Part shown: positions 8,101 through 14,749 of the stretch, piece by piece
Layout: each line of letters begins with the position of its first letter
How positions within the stretch are numbered: position 1 is the stretch's first letter
Assembly: GCA_023443925.1 (NCBI GenBank)
Contig: JAEZSL010000018.1
Span: 1-15,547 of the forward strand
DNA from: Bacillota bacterium
GTDB taxonomy: Bacteria > Bacillota_A > Clostridia > Lachnospirales > Lachnospiraceae
Direction: 5' to 3'
DNA length: 15,547 nt
Program-made: the position numbers and the translations under genes
Notes under the pieces: model-generated
Databases searched by the model: none
Told to the model about the DNA's origin: nothing
The model's input: the letters and a program-made list of their open reading frames with translations, nothing else

Positions 8101-10311
8101 ATGGAAGTCAGCTTTACGGTAACACCGGCCCTAAGCAGCAATAAATCAGTTACAGGTGTAACGGCACCGTCCGGCGCCCACATAAGCGGCACAAATATCA
8201 CCGCTGAGGTAGAAAACAGTGTGACCCGCCAGTCCATAGACCTAGTAATCAGCCGGGGTGCAAACTGGAAACTATACAGCGACGCAGACTGCCGGTATGA
8301 AATATCAAATAAAATCATGTCCCTGCGTGTTGGCGACAATACCGCATATATTCAGGTTACGGCCGAAAATGGAAGCAAGCAGGTGTATACCCTTACCATT
8401 ACCCGTTTGAATCCGGTTGCGGTAAGCAGTATAACCGTTGCCGGCAGCGGTAGCATTACCACAAAGGGAGGTACACTGCAGCTGACAGCCAGCGCATCAC
8501 CGGACAATGCAGCCAATAAAGCAGTCATCTGGTCAATCCAAAACGGAAGCACCTTTGCGGATATCAGTGATAACGGATTACTCACAGCAAAAGCCAACGG
8601 CAGCGTAACAGTACGGGCTACCGCCCAGGATGGTTCGGGAATATATGGCGAAATTACTGTTACCATTACCGGACAAACCAGCAACAGCGGAGGTGGCACA
8701 GGAAATAACGGAGGCGGAACCGGTAATAACGGAGGCGGTGCAGGTAACAACGGCGGAGATACAGACAACAGCGGAGATAACAGTCCATCTTCTGGAGTAG
8801 ATCCGTCTGCAATTCCCACCGTACCGGTAACCGGAGCCACAGAAAAGAAGGCTGCCATTGACAAGAAAGGCAATGCCAGTGTTAGTGTAACCGATCAAAA
8901 TATTACAGACGCCATTGCCAATGCAAAAGCGGAAGCTACCAAAAAGGGCGTAAATGCCGGAGAAATCACGGTATCCATAAAGGTATCCACAGGCGGAAAG
9001 AATGCCGAGAGCGTAACCGTCAACCTGCCGAAAACTACCCAGCAGCAGGTTATCACCAATAAAATTGACCGTCTGAAGCTGACCATTGACCGTCCGGACA
9101 TCGTGATGGGCTTAAACAATGCAGCCATTACGGAAATCAACCGGCAGGCAAAGGCAGACGTACAACTCACCGCAGCCAAAGCAGACAATGCAAAACTTAG
9201 CAAGGCGGCAAAGAACGCCATTGGCAGCCGTCCGGTGTATCAGTTCGAGGCGACATACAAAGGCGGCAAAGGCAGTATAGGCAGTGTAACGGACTTTGGC
9301 AAAGGAGCAGTTTATGTAAGCATTCCCTATACTCCGGCTAAAAATGAAAAGGTTGGTTACCTGTATGCGATTTATGTGGACAGCAAAGGCAAAGTAAGCC
9401 GTGTTCCCGGCTCAGCATATGATGTCAACAGCAAGAGCATCATTTTTACCACCAACCATTTTTCCGTTTACGGTATTAGCTATACCGATCAGACGTCACA
9501 GTTTACAGATATTACTTCCCATTGGGCAAAGGATTCCATTGACTACATGGTAGGACGCGGATTATTAGAAGGAAGCTCCAAAACAGAATTCTCACCCGAC
9601 ACCCCCATAACCCGTGAAATACTGGTAACAGCACTAGGTAAACTGGCAGGTGTAAATACAAAATCTTATAAAACAACCAGTTTCTCCGATGTAAAAGTAG
9701 ACAGTACCAATGGTTCTTATATCGAATGGGCATACAAAAAAGGCATCATTCAGGGTACAGGCAACGGTAAGTTTGAGGCTGACCGTGCCGTTACCCGTGA
9801 AGAGCTGGCAGCCATTCTTGTAAATTATGCAAAAGCCACCGGTTACACCCTGCCTTCTACCCGGGAAGCTGCCGTATACGCAGACGCTTCCGGTATCGGA
9901 AGCACATACAAAGCAGCGGTAAAAGCCTTGCAGCAGGCGGGTATTTTAATGAGCAGTACGGATAACAGGTTCAACCCGAAAGCCAGTACCACCCGTGGAG
10001 AAGCTGCTAACATGCTTTTCCGTTACATCAAGCTGACCATCGATACTGAGACAGCGCAGGGCTGGACAAAGAACAATGCCGGACAATCCCTCTATTATCA
10101 GGACGGCAAAAAGTTTACCGGTTTTAAGGAACTTGCGGTAAACAGCAGAATTCAAACCTTTTATTTCACAAAAGACGGTATCCTTACGGTTGGAAAGTGG
10201 CTCCAGATTGATGGAAAATGGTATTACTTTAATGCAGATGGAACCCTGGCCAAGAGCACAGTGATTGATGGCTATCAGGTGGATGAAAAAGGAGTAAGAA
10301 AAGTAGATTAA
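5161..10311 (+). CDS. Large surface protein: BspA leucine-rich repeats, beta-sandwich domains, three SLH domains and cell-wall-binding repeats
   Basis: I place the start at ATG 5161 (1716 residues), 8 bases after GAGGAGG, because the product then begins with a classic signal peptide (KSKFFQRLLAVTLSAAMVLG, to about residue 31). Domains in order: Ig-like module (about 110-168); BspA N-cap (about 172-222); ten 23-residue BspA/LRR_5 repeats (223-454); a beta-rich domain resembling carbohydrate-binding or beta-helix modules (about 494-650); several beta-sandwich modules (about 700-1080); a Big_2-like Ig domain (about 1086-1170); a Gly/Asn linker (1177-1210); a domain often preceding SLH in clostridia; three SLH domains (from 1448, 1508 and 1573) with TRE, TRE and TRG at the TRAE-motif positions; and aromatic choline/cell-wall-binding-like repeats (about 1628-1716, GKWLQIDGKWYYFNADG). 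SLH domains bind secondary wall polymers. The role is probably adhesion or glycan binding; the ligand is not predictable. It is a monocistronic unit, closed by the terminator at 10330-10374. Confidence 0.93.
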   Translation: MIKSKFFQRLLAVTLSAAMVLGSTPLIARGAQPIADKQEITAFEELPASIANQEVAVGSLNEELNLPDTLSATLRTEIPTEETDSDTSQKAEPYAGDSEITTGAAVTADKVQPAGILVEIPVTWEAQPEFNNEVPGSYIFKPKLPVEYTLAEDAKTPFITVSVTNALVYESDEINAFNTITTNNVGWSLDNAGRLTISSNAGMTDWVSNANGLGARANDVFTVEIESGVTSIAVMAFKNCRYLTGIIIPDTVTTIGNHAFWNCISLQSIDIPDSVLSIDYNAFRGCVALTSVTLPNEITEISMYMFNGCRALTSITIPDKVIKIGDSAFYYCSSLRNITIPNTVTSIGTYAFAACTALESITLSNTLKGIGGAVFTGCSSLRNLTVPNSVSYIGDVAFSGCSSLESFTFPSTVTIIGDYVFEGCTNLTAVTFERETPPITVGEGIFEDCPALVKIYVPTVDSAVLYKSVPNLEPYSDIDFVPEVPAPVQQRTTSLDLMLSNLSYASADGGTENDNPTTTNITNTAEGWAWYKTAADGYEANTLVLNGIDLNTSDQNAIKLQDNVATTIVLTNGSTNNVASTFSHQSKQTYGLRAIGGSLVIKGTGELYITSGTNNSYISIAFSTTGTLTMESGTLYAKAYSSNPQIRYAFSAKVRDPFPEVYQKENGSYTGVVAWYMASNTYMYNGEIANDLKLVSSMPLPKTSVTNTAGTSTVTYSGTTVDLSTFTDLFAIDANAGTRTYTLETGGTGAGTIAGNILTVTETGTIQIGLVTAETETHQAGAKVIATLTVNKGTQIAPTGFDKVDTSTNDSNDGKITGLFPKAKYEYKKDNGSYMEADVNSEGEITGLGVGTYVIRYAGVQMFNPGADSAEIVIGQAEAPTYSIVLSPAEDITFDSQPLSYGPVTPRTITINNTGNQPTGVLNVALSGAYANAFIPSKRTIENIAPNSSGSFTVAPIFGLTPYTYTAPLTVSGDNGISASMEVSFTVTPALSSNKSVTGVTAPSGAHISGTNITAEVENSVTRQSIDLVISRGANWKLYSDADCRYEISNKIMSLRVGDNTAYIQVTAENGSKQVYTLTITRLNPVAVSSITVAGSGSITTKGGTLQLTASASPDNAANKAVIWSIQNGSTFADISDNGLLTAKANGSVTVRATAQDGSGIYGEITVTITGQTSNSGGGTGNNGGGTGNNGGGAGNNGGDTDNSGDNSPSSGVDPSAIPTVPVTGATEKKAAIDKKGNASVSVTDQNITDAIANAKAEATKKGVNAGEITVSIKVSTGGKNAESVTVNLPKTTQQQVITNKIDRLKLTIDRPDIVMGLNNAAITEINRQAKADVQLTAAKADNAKLSKAAKNAIGSRPVYQFEATYKGGKGSIGSVTDFGKGAVYVSIPYTPAKNEKVGYLYAIYVDSKGKVSRVPGSAYDVNSKSIIFTTNHFSVYGISYTDQTSQFTDITSHWAKDSIDYMVGRGLLEGSSKTEFSPDTPITREILVTALGKLAGVNTKSYKTTSFSDVKVDSTNGSYIEWAYKKGIIQGTGNGKFEADRAVTREELAAILVNYAKATGYTLPSTREAAVYADASGIGSTYKAAVKALQQAGILMSSTDNRFNPKASTTRGEAANMLFRYIKLTIDTETAQGWTKNNAGQSLYYQDGKKFTGFKELAVNSRIQTFYFTKDGILTVGKWLQIDGKWYYFNADGTLAKSTVIDGYQVDEKGVRKVD
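5827..6522 (+). repeat. Ten BspA-type leucine-rich repeats, 69-bp period
   Basis: Each unit encodes 23 residues of the pattern (I/V)TIPxxVxxIGxxAFxxCxxLxx. Eight regular units run from 5896 to 6447, flanked by a degenerate first unit (5827-5895) and a longer last unit (6448-6522). The DNA copies have diverged strongly and share few long identical words, so the array looks old rather than recently expanded. It appears more AT-rich by eye than the later modules of the same gene. Confidence 0.9.
8689..8760 (+). repeat. 21-bp tandem repeat encoding a Gly/Asn linker
   Basis: Three near-identical 21-base units (8689-8709, 8710-8730, 8731-8751) encode GGGTGNN, GGGTGNN and GGGAGNN, followed by a decayed partial unit. 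It forms a flexible, low-complexity hinge between the Ig-like modules and the wall-anchoring half. Such repeats change copy number readily, so the length may vary between strains. Confidence 0.85.
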
Positions 10312-10329
10312 AAGTTGTAAGAAACAGCG

Positions 10330-10380
10330 AGAGGCTGTTCCCAAAGGTATGTTATGAATTTGGGAACAGTCTCTTTTTTA
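10330..10380 (+). terminator. Strong Rho-independent terminator after the surface-protein gene
   Basis: A 16-bp stem (10330-10345 with 10359-10374) with one G-U pair in its lower part, a 13-base loop and a run of six T residues. It starts 18 bases after the stop codon and is the clearest terminator in the window. Confidence 0.92.
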
Positions 10381-10744
10381 TCGTATAGGAAAGATTGCCC
10401 TATTCGATAAAAACCCTCCGGCGGAGGCACATGAACACGCAAAAGGATAAATCCTTTGGAAGATTATCACTATCGTAGCGGTGCATCAGTGCTGGAGCCT
10501 GGTAAGCCAGATTCTAACTTATAAGGTATAAAAAACAGATATTATATTACTAATTGTTCCAATTTATTATCTTTTACGGATTGGATCGATCATATAAGGC
10601 ATGCCTGATTCGGATGGATTATCGAAAATCAATGTAAATCCGGTAGCATAATAAGTCAGACGTTAATCCCAATCTCAAATTTCTGCATAAACAAATTCTC
10701 ATTCGCCTAAAATAATATAAACACTAACCGGAAAGGAAAGCGGT
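10379..10744. other. Gene-free stretch with three consecutive hairpins
   Basis: No supported ORF occurs before the exonuclease start. Directly after the terminator are three hairpins: TATCG-T-ATAGG (10379-10389) with CCTAT-T-CGATA (10399-10409); CCTCC (10415-10419) with GGAGG (10423-10427); and AAAGGAT (10442-10448) with ATCCTTT (10451-10457). Farther on are the palindromes GATCGATC (10584-10591) and AGGCATGCCT (10597-10606). I recognise no known RNA family. The second hairpin's CCTCC is complementary to ribosome-binding sequences, but no ORF follows closely. Confidence 0.4.
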
Positions 10745-11524
10745 ATGAACTATATTGTATTCGATCTGGAATTTAATCAGGATCTGACTTCCTTACAGGA
10801 AAATCACAATCTGAACTGGCAGTCAGATACTCTTGCTGCGGATAAAAAGGCCATGACAGCCTTTCCCTATGAAATCATCCAGATCGGTGCGGTAAAATTG
10901 GATGAAGATCTTAAGACGGTGGCTACTTTTGATATATATATAAAACCTGCCATTTATAAAGAGATAAACCCTGTGGTTGCTGAATTAACCGGAATTACCG
11001 CAACACAGTTAAAGAGCGGAGACCCCTTTCCCGCGGCCTGCAAATCCTTTCTGGAATTCATAGGGGAGAGGGATAATACCTTATGTGTCTGGGGCATGTC
11101 CGATCTGAAAATACTATATAAGAACGCGATATATCACAATTTGGATACCGCTCTTCTGCCAAAAAGGTATTTAAATTTGCAGCCCCTTGTACCAAAGTTT
11201 TTAAAGCTTCCGGGAAATAAACTCCTGAGCTTAAAAAAAGCAGCAGAATTACTTAATATTCCTACAGCAGATAATTTTCATAATGCACTTTGTGATGCCA
11301 GTTATACTGCTCTGATATTTGAAAAAATTTACAGCCCGTCTCTGAAGGCAAAAAGATATGAACCGGGGGTATATCCCCGCCACAGGCAGAAAAAGAAAAC
11401 CGTCCATTATGATAGGCTGATCCTTCAGTTTGAGAAAATGTATAGCCGGTCTTTAACAAAAGAGGAAGCAGATATGGTCATTCTTTCCTATAAAATGGGA
11501 AAAACGGGACAATTTTCGGAATAA
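10745..11524 (+). CDS. DEDDh-family 3'-5' exonuclease
   Basis: A 259-residue soluble protein of the DnaQ-like RNase H-fold exonuclease group. The four metal-binding acidic residues and the catalytic histidine are visible: FDLEF (D7, E9), WGMSD (D120) and HNALCD (H179, D184), the order expected for the DEDDh class that includes KapD and ERI-1-like enzymes. It should hydrolyse DNA or RNA from the 3' end with two metal ions; the substrate cannot be told from sequence. After the exonuclease core (about 1-195) comes a basic tail (KAKRYEPGVYPRHRQKKK, 201-218) that may bind nucleic acid, then a helical region. It lacks polymerase III epsilon partner motifs, so a repair or RNA-processing role is more likely than replication proofreading. 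The start is preceded by GGAAAGGAAAG. The next gene begins 122 bases downstream on the same strand, with no clear terminator between. Confidence 0.9.
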   Translation: MNYIVFDLEFNQDLTSLQENHNLNWQSDTLAADKKAMTAFPYEIIQIGAVKLDEDLKTVATFDIYIKPAIYKEINPVVAELTGITATQLKSGDPFPAACKSFLEFIGERDNTLCVWGMSDLKILYKNAIYHNLDTALLPKRYLNLQPLVPKFLKLPGNKLLSLKKAAELLNIPTADNFHNALCDASYTALIFEKIYSPSLKAKRYEPGVYPRHRQKKKTVHYDRLILQFEKMYSRSLTKEEADMVILSYKMGKTGQFSE

Positions 11525-11646
11525 CCCAATAAGCTGAGTCATATATTTATGAAATCAGAATATAATTAATATAAGTATATTAGTGTCATGAATGTACAAG
11601 TCTGTAAAAGGTACAATGAAGGCGCAGGAAAGTAAGGGAGTTGAAT

Positions 11647-13104
11647 ATGCCTGACTATAAAAGATTAATTTCATACATTTACAATTATGAAGACGGCATG
11701 AAGAAAAATAATGTGGGATATGCCAGGGTAGAAGCCCGGAACGGACAGTGCAAATGTACCCTCCACATAACAGCACCCAGTTTGAATGACAGACAGTTGC
11801 AGGTATATATTTTTAAAAGAAAAGATGGGTTTGAAGGAATACTGTTAGGAACCCTGATGATGAAAAACGGAAACGGGGATTATCAGACCGTGACAGATTC
11901 CATGCATATCATGAATACAGCTTATGGGCTTGATGATATGAGCGGCATCGTGTTATACCTTTCAGACCGGAAGTTTTTTGCTTCCTCCTGGGACGATGCA
12001 CCCATAACGATTGATATGGTAGCCGGTATTAATGACAGTAAGCCCGAATCAAGGCTGCAGGCAGCGGGGATGGTAAAAGAGAAAGCGGAAAACCCGGTAA
12101 TAAAAGAGGAAAAACCTGTAGAAGTTGTTAAAGATAATATCATAAAGGTTAATTTTAATGAAAGTGTTAAAAACGTCGGACACAGGGAACCCCAGAATAT
12201 TATGGAATCCGAAGAATATCTGGACCAGATTGAAGGGGAAGTATATAATGACCGCGGTAAAGATGAAAAAAAAGTCATAGGTGAGTCCAAAAAGGAAGCG
12301 GATGAAATCCTTTCAGTAGTATTTAATAAAGAGGATTTAAACAGCGATATACAAAATAGATCGGAGAAAAAAGAGGAACAAAAAGAGGAACAAAAAGTAA
12401 ATACAGATTACATAGAAGATATAGATTACATAGAAGATACAGCTTCGTTTAAGGAGGAGTCTGATACTCCTGAGGAAGTAAAGGAAGAGGATTTATTTAA
12501 ATTTGATGATACCTGGTCAAAAGAAAAAGAAAGTCACCCCATTTACCAGGATATCCCGGAAACTGCGGAAGCTGCCGGGTTTGGCTTTGCAGATCAGGAT
12601 TACGGATATATGAACCTTTTGAATGAAACCTCAGAAGAACTATTTAACAACAGCGGCCTTCAGCCGGAAGATATTGCTTCCCAATATGATGTAAACAGCG
12701 AAAGCTGTCTGGAAGAACCTGTAAAGCAAGCGTTTTTTGAAGATCATCCGGTAGCCAAGAAAATATACCAGAGTTATCCAAGAATGTATCCGTTTGAAGA
12801 CAACGAAATTGCCTGGTGTGTCAGAATCGAACCTCAGGATATCGGACTATTTCCAATGGAAGCCTGGATTCTTGGCAATAACAGCTTTTTGCTGCATGGG
12901 TACTATAGTTACAGACATCTGATTTTTGCCAGAATAAATGATAAAAACGGGATCGGCTATATACTGGGCGTACCTGGTATTTACCACAACCGGGAAAAAT
13001 TCATGGCAAAAATGTTTGGTTTTGAAAATTTTAAATGTGCGAAACGAAAAGCGCAAAGAACCGGAGAATTCGGTTACTGGTATATTCCCATTACCTTAAG
13101 CTAA
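11647..13104 (+). CDS. Acidic two-domain protein of unknown function (tentative DUF6128)
   Basis: A 485-residue protein with no signal peptide or membrane segment, so probably cytoplasmic. I use ATG 11647, 6 bases after AAGGGAG (11634-11640); the in-frame TTG at 11641 touches the ribosome binding site. Three parts are visible: a beta-rich N-terminal domain (about 1-120, beginning YKRLISYIYNYEDG); a long, very acidic, low-complexity linker (about 125-360) with KEEQ and DYIEDI repeats; and a compact C-terminal domain (about 367-485) rich in aromatic residues, with PFEDNEIAWCVRIEPQDIG and YRHLIFARINDKNGIGYILG. The C-terminal part resembles a Lachnospiraceae-restricted family that I recall as DUF6128; that name is from memory and unverified. 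No catalytic motif is recognised. The architecture (two folded ends joined by an acidic tether) suggests a scaffold or binding protein. It lies downstream of the exonuclease and may share its transcript. Confidence 0.75.
   Translation: MPDYKRLISYIYNYEDGMKKNNVGYARVEARNGQCKCTLHITAPSLNDRQLQVYIFKRKDGFEGILLGTLMMKNGNGDYQTVTDSMHIMNTAYGLDDMSGIVLYLSDRKFFASSWDDAPITIDMVAGINDSKPESRLQAAGMVKEKAENPVIKEEKPVEVVKDNIIKVNFNESVKNVGHREPQNIMESEEYLDQIEGEVYNDRGKDEKKVIGESKKEADEILSVVFNKEDLNSDIQNRSEKKEEQKEEQKVNTDYIEDIDYIEDTASFKEESDTPEEVKEEDLFKFDDTWSKEKESHPIYQDIPETAEAAGFGFADQDYGYMNLLNETSEELFNNSGLQPEDIASQYDVNSESCLEEPVKQAFFEDHPVAKKIYQSYPRMYPFEDNEIAWCVRIEPQDIGLFPMEAWILGNNSFLLHGYYSYRHLIFARINDKNGIGYILGVPGIYHNREKFMAKMFGFENFKCAKRKAQRTGEFGYWYIPITLS
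12370..12440 (+). repeat. Two in-frame microrepeats in the acidic linker
   Basis: A 12-base unit AAAGAGGAACAA occurs twice plus a partial copy (12370-12397, encoding KEEQ KEEQ K). It is followed by an 18-base unit GATTACATAGAAGATATA (12406-12423) repeated almost exactly at 12424-12440 (DYIEDI DYIEDT). Both periods are multiples of three, so copy-number change would keep the frame. Confidence 0.85.
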
Positions 13105-13170
13105 TTCGTAATATTTTTCTCTGAAGAAAAACAAACATTCAACTCTTTAGAGGTTTTGATTTAAAAATAA

Positions 13171-13230
13171 AATCCCACAGGTGAGCCCGGCGGTATGAAA
13201 TACCTTCTGGTCATCTGCGGGATTCTTTTT
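13171..13230. terminator. Bidirectional terminator between convergent genes
   Basis: AATCCC (13171-13176) pairs with GGGATT (13219-13224), continuing inward through CAG/CTG and TGA/TCA pairs and an inner GGTA/TACC. A T-run (13226-13230) follows on the + strand, and the A-rich sequence before 13171 supplies a T-run on the minus strand. It serves the unknown acidic protein gene from the left and the acetyltransferase gene, whose stop is at 13231, from the right. Confidence 0.8.
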
Positions 13231-13788
13231 CTATTCATCAAAGGCCGGATTAATATAAGCATACCGTGCATGATCTTCCCATTTGTTATTAATATGGATG
13301 CTGGATCTGGACAGGCCTTCGTAGACAAAACCTAGTTTCTCTATTAGATGGATGGAACGGACGTTCAAAGGCATGATATTCGCTTCAATCCGGTGTATCT
13401 TATGATCGGAGAACAAAATCTCCCTCCCGGCCTCGATACTTTCCAGTGCATAGCCGTTTCCGGTATACCGGCTGTCAAATTTATAGCCTAACTGGCAGGT
13501 GTAGTAGGAACCTTTTACTATGTTATAGAAGTTAATCGATCCGATGAGTATATGGGGATTGTCTTTTTGAAATACCCAGTAACGCAGCAGTTTGGACTGG
13601 AGCATCAGATTATATTCAATGGAAAGAGATAGTCTCTGATAGGGCAGGGTATAGAAATTAGGGTCCCGTTCCGGTTCCCAGGGTTCAAAATGTTCTTTAT
13701 TATTTTCATAAAAAGCTAATACTTTATCTGCATCATTCGGATGTAAAATGTTTAAGGTAAGGCGTTCCGTGTGACTAGTCATCTGCAT
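13231..13788 (-). CDS. GNAT acetyltransferase, RimJ/RimL type
   Basis: A 185-residue protein of the usual length for RimJ/RimL-type N-acetyltransferases. It starts with the typical TERLTLNILHPNDADKVLAFY strand-helix. The acetyl-CoA pyrophosphate-binding loop is R-Y-T-G-N-G-Y-A (107-114) preceded by LGYKFD, and the second half carries HRIEANIMPLNVRSIHLIEKLGFVYEG (132-158), the conserved N-x-x-S-x-x-L-x-E-K-x-G-F block. Relatives acetylate ribosomal protein N termini or small amines; the acceptor is not predictable here. The ATG at 13788 has no obvious ribosome binding site, nor does the ATG two codons later. It is 98 bases downstream of the radical SAM gene on the same strand, with a hairpin between them; cotranscription is plausible. 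Confidence 0.88.
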   Translation of the reverse strand: MQMTSHTERLTLNILHPNDADKVLAFYENNKEHFEPWEPERDPNFYTLPYQRLSLSIEYNLMLQSKLLRYWVFQKDNPHILIGSINFYNIVKGSYYTCQLGYKFDSRYTGNGYALESIEAGREILFSDHKIHRIEANIMPLNVRSIHLIEKLGFVYEGLSRSSIHINNKWEDHARYAYINPAFDE

Positions 13789-13802
13789 AATTTAATACTT
13801 TT

Positions 13803-13834
13803 AAGGCCGTACAAGCTGTTCTCGCACGAGCCCT
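13803..13834 (-). other. RNA hairpin between the radical SAM and acetyltransferase genes
   Basis: Read on the minus strand, CGTGCGAG pairs with CTTGTACG around loop AACAG, extended by an outer AGGGC/GCCTT stem past a one-base bulge. G-U pairs contribute on this strand and become A-C mismatches on the other, so the fold suits a minus-strand transcript. No T-run follows, so it is not a standard terminator; it may stabilise or process the mRNA. Confidence 0.4.
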
Positions 13835-13886
13835 GCTCCCTTCATAAATAAAGTAAGGTATTTGATTTAAGTTAAATTACCGGTGG

Positions 13887-14585
13887 TCAGGAATCCATAC
13901 CGCGTACCTGTACATTTGGTACAAAGGGTAACAGGATATCTTTATAGAGGTTTAACTCCGACCTGGACGGACCGGATAAACCTTTTCCAATTATATCACC
14001 GGAATCTTTGTAGGGTTGTAAATAATATGCTTTTGCGCCTTCAATCCATCTGCCTATTTCAATCATATCTTCGGGTGAGTGATGCTTTGCAACTACGGTA
14101 GTACGGAACTCATAATCAACCGGAGCAGTTAAAAGATATGCAACACTCTCTTCAACCCGTCCGGTGTCAAAAGCAGGTAAACCGTTTGATAAACCGTATT
14201 TGGCTTTGGAATTTTTAATATCCATGGCGATATAGTCAAGGCAGCCGTCCTTTATTAACTCTTTTATTATATGGGGATTATTTCCGTTGGTATCCAGCTT
14301 TATTAAAAACCCCAGCTCTTTAATCTGCTTAATGAATTTGGTCAATCCGGGATAAAGAGTCGGTTCTCCGCCGGTAATGCAGACTCCCTCCAGAATACCG
14401 GTTCTTTTTTTCAGGGTCCGAAAGACTTCCTCCTCAGGAATTGCAGGCAAGGCGGATGGAGTAAGTACCAAAGAAGCATTGTGGCAGAAGGGGCATCTGT
14501 AATTACAGCCGCCTAAAAATATAGTGCAGGCCAGATGTCCCGGGTAATCCAATAAAGTTGTTTTCTGAAAACCATGTATTTCCAT
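13887..14585 (-). CDS. Radical SAM activase, anaerobic ribonucleotide reductase type (NrdG2-like)
   Basis: A 232-residue radical SAM protein. The 4Fe-4S cluster cysteines form C-x3-C-x2-C (C27, C31, C34; GGCNYRCPFCHN), and the SAM-binding GGEP is at 72-75 (CITGGEPTLYPG). The N terminus (HGFQKTTLLDYPGHLACTIF) and length match the TIGR02495-type anaerobic ribonucleoside-triphosphate reductase activating proteins, which install a glycyl radical on NrdD under anoxia using SAM and an electron donor. The C terminus ends with VPNVQVRGMDS, typical of this group. No nrdD gene lies beside it: upstream is a divergent tadA and downstream an acetyltransferase, so its partner must be elsewhere or it activates another glycyl radical enzyme. 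The start is preceded by GGAAGGA with an 11-base spacing. Confidence 0.88.
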   Translation of the reverse strand: MEIHGFQKTTLLDYPGHLACTIFLGGCNYRCPFCHNASLVLTPSALPAIPEEEVFRTLKKRTGILEGVCITGGEPTLYPGLTKFIKQIKELGFLIKLDTNGNNPHIIKELIKDGCLDYIAMDIKNSKAKYGLSNGLPAFDTGRVEESVAYLLTAPVDYEFRTTVVAKHHSPEDMIEIGRWIEGAKAYYLQPYKDSGDIIGKGLSGPSRSELNLYKDILLPFVPNVQVRGMDS

Positions 14586-14613
14586 AAATCCGAATATCCT
14601 TCCATCTGATGTC

Positions 14614-14650
14614 CGAAGCCCATTTAGCCATTGCCTAATGGCTTACTTCG
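14614..14650 (-). other. Stem-loop in the nrdG-type gene leader
   Basis: AGCCATT (14626-14632) and AATGGCT (14637-14643) pair perfectly around GCCT; an outer CGAAG (14614-14618)/CTTCG (14646-14650) can enclose it. It falls between the predicted minus-strand promoter and the ribosome binding site (14597-14603), so it would form in the mRNA leader. No T-run follows. Confidence 0.45.
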
Positions 14651-14660
14651 TGATAAGATT

Positions 14661-14689
14661 AATATAGCAGATAAGGGGAAATTCGTCCA
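14661..14689 (-). promoter_or_regulatory. Promoter of the radical SAM activase gene
   Basis: Read on the minus strand, TGGACG (14689-14684) and TATATT (14666-14661) are 17 bases apart, a moderate sigma-A-type match. It predicts a start near 14654 and a leader of about 68 bases containing the stem-loop at 14614-14650. Confidence 0.45.
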
Positions 14690-14702
14690 TTATTTATTGG
14701 AT

Positions 14703-14730
14703 TATTAATGATGTAATTATCTCATTAATA
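14703..14730. repeat. 9-bp perfect inverted repeat in the divergent spacer
   Basis: TATTAATGA (14703-14711) and TCATTAATA (14722-14730) are perfect inverted arms with a 10-base spacer. The centre is about 62 bases upstream of the predicted nrdG-type transcription start, a spacing often used by dimeric activators. I do not recognise the motif as a named box. Confidence 0.5.
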
Positions 14731-14749
14731 GCAGGGAAGTACAGATGTT

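Noticed and set aside
8352..8873. Antisense 173-codon proline/leucine-rich open frame
   Set aside because: It is the reverse complement of the Ig-like and Gly/Asn linker coding region; its PPLLPVPP repeats merely mirror the glycine repeats.
9946..10344. Antisense 132-codon open frame at the surface-protein 3' end
   Set aside because: It starts opposite the SLH and wall-binding repeats, runs from within the terminator hairpin, and has no domain similarity.
2313..10391. Shared 13-base word TATCGTATAAGAA (2313-2325) and TATCGTATAGGAA (10379-10391) as an interspersed repeat
   Set aside because: Twelve of 13 matches between two AT-rich spacers can arise by chance, and the flanks do not align further.
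10460..10560. Possible tRNA or riboswitch in the gene-free stretch
   Set aside because: No T-loop GTTCRANNC sequence, no acceptor stem pairing and no riboswitch core that I recognise.
11641..11646. TTG 11641 as start of the unknown acidic protein
   Set aside because: It directly touches the AAGGGAG ribosome binding site; ATG 11647 has normal spacing.
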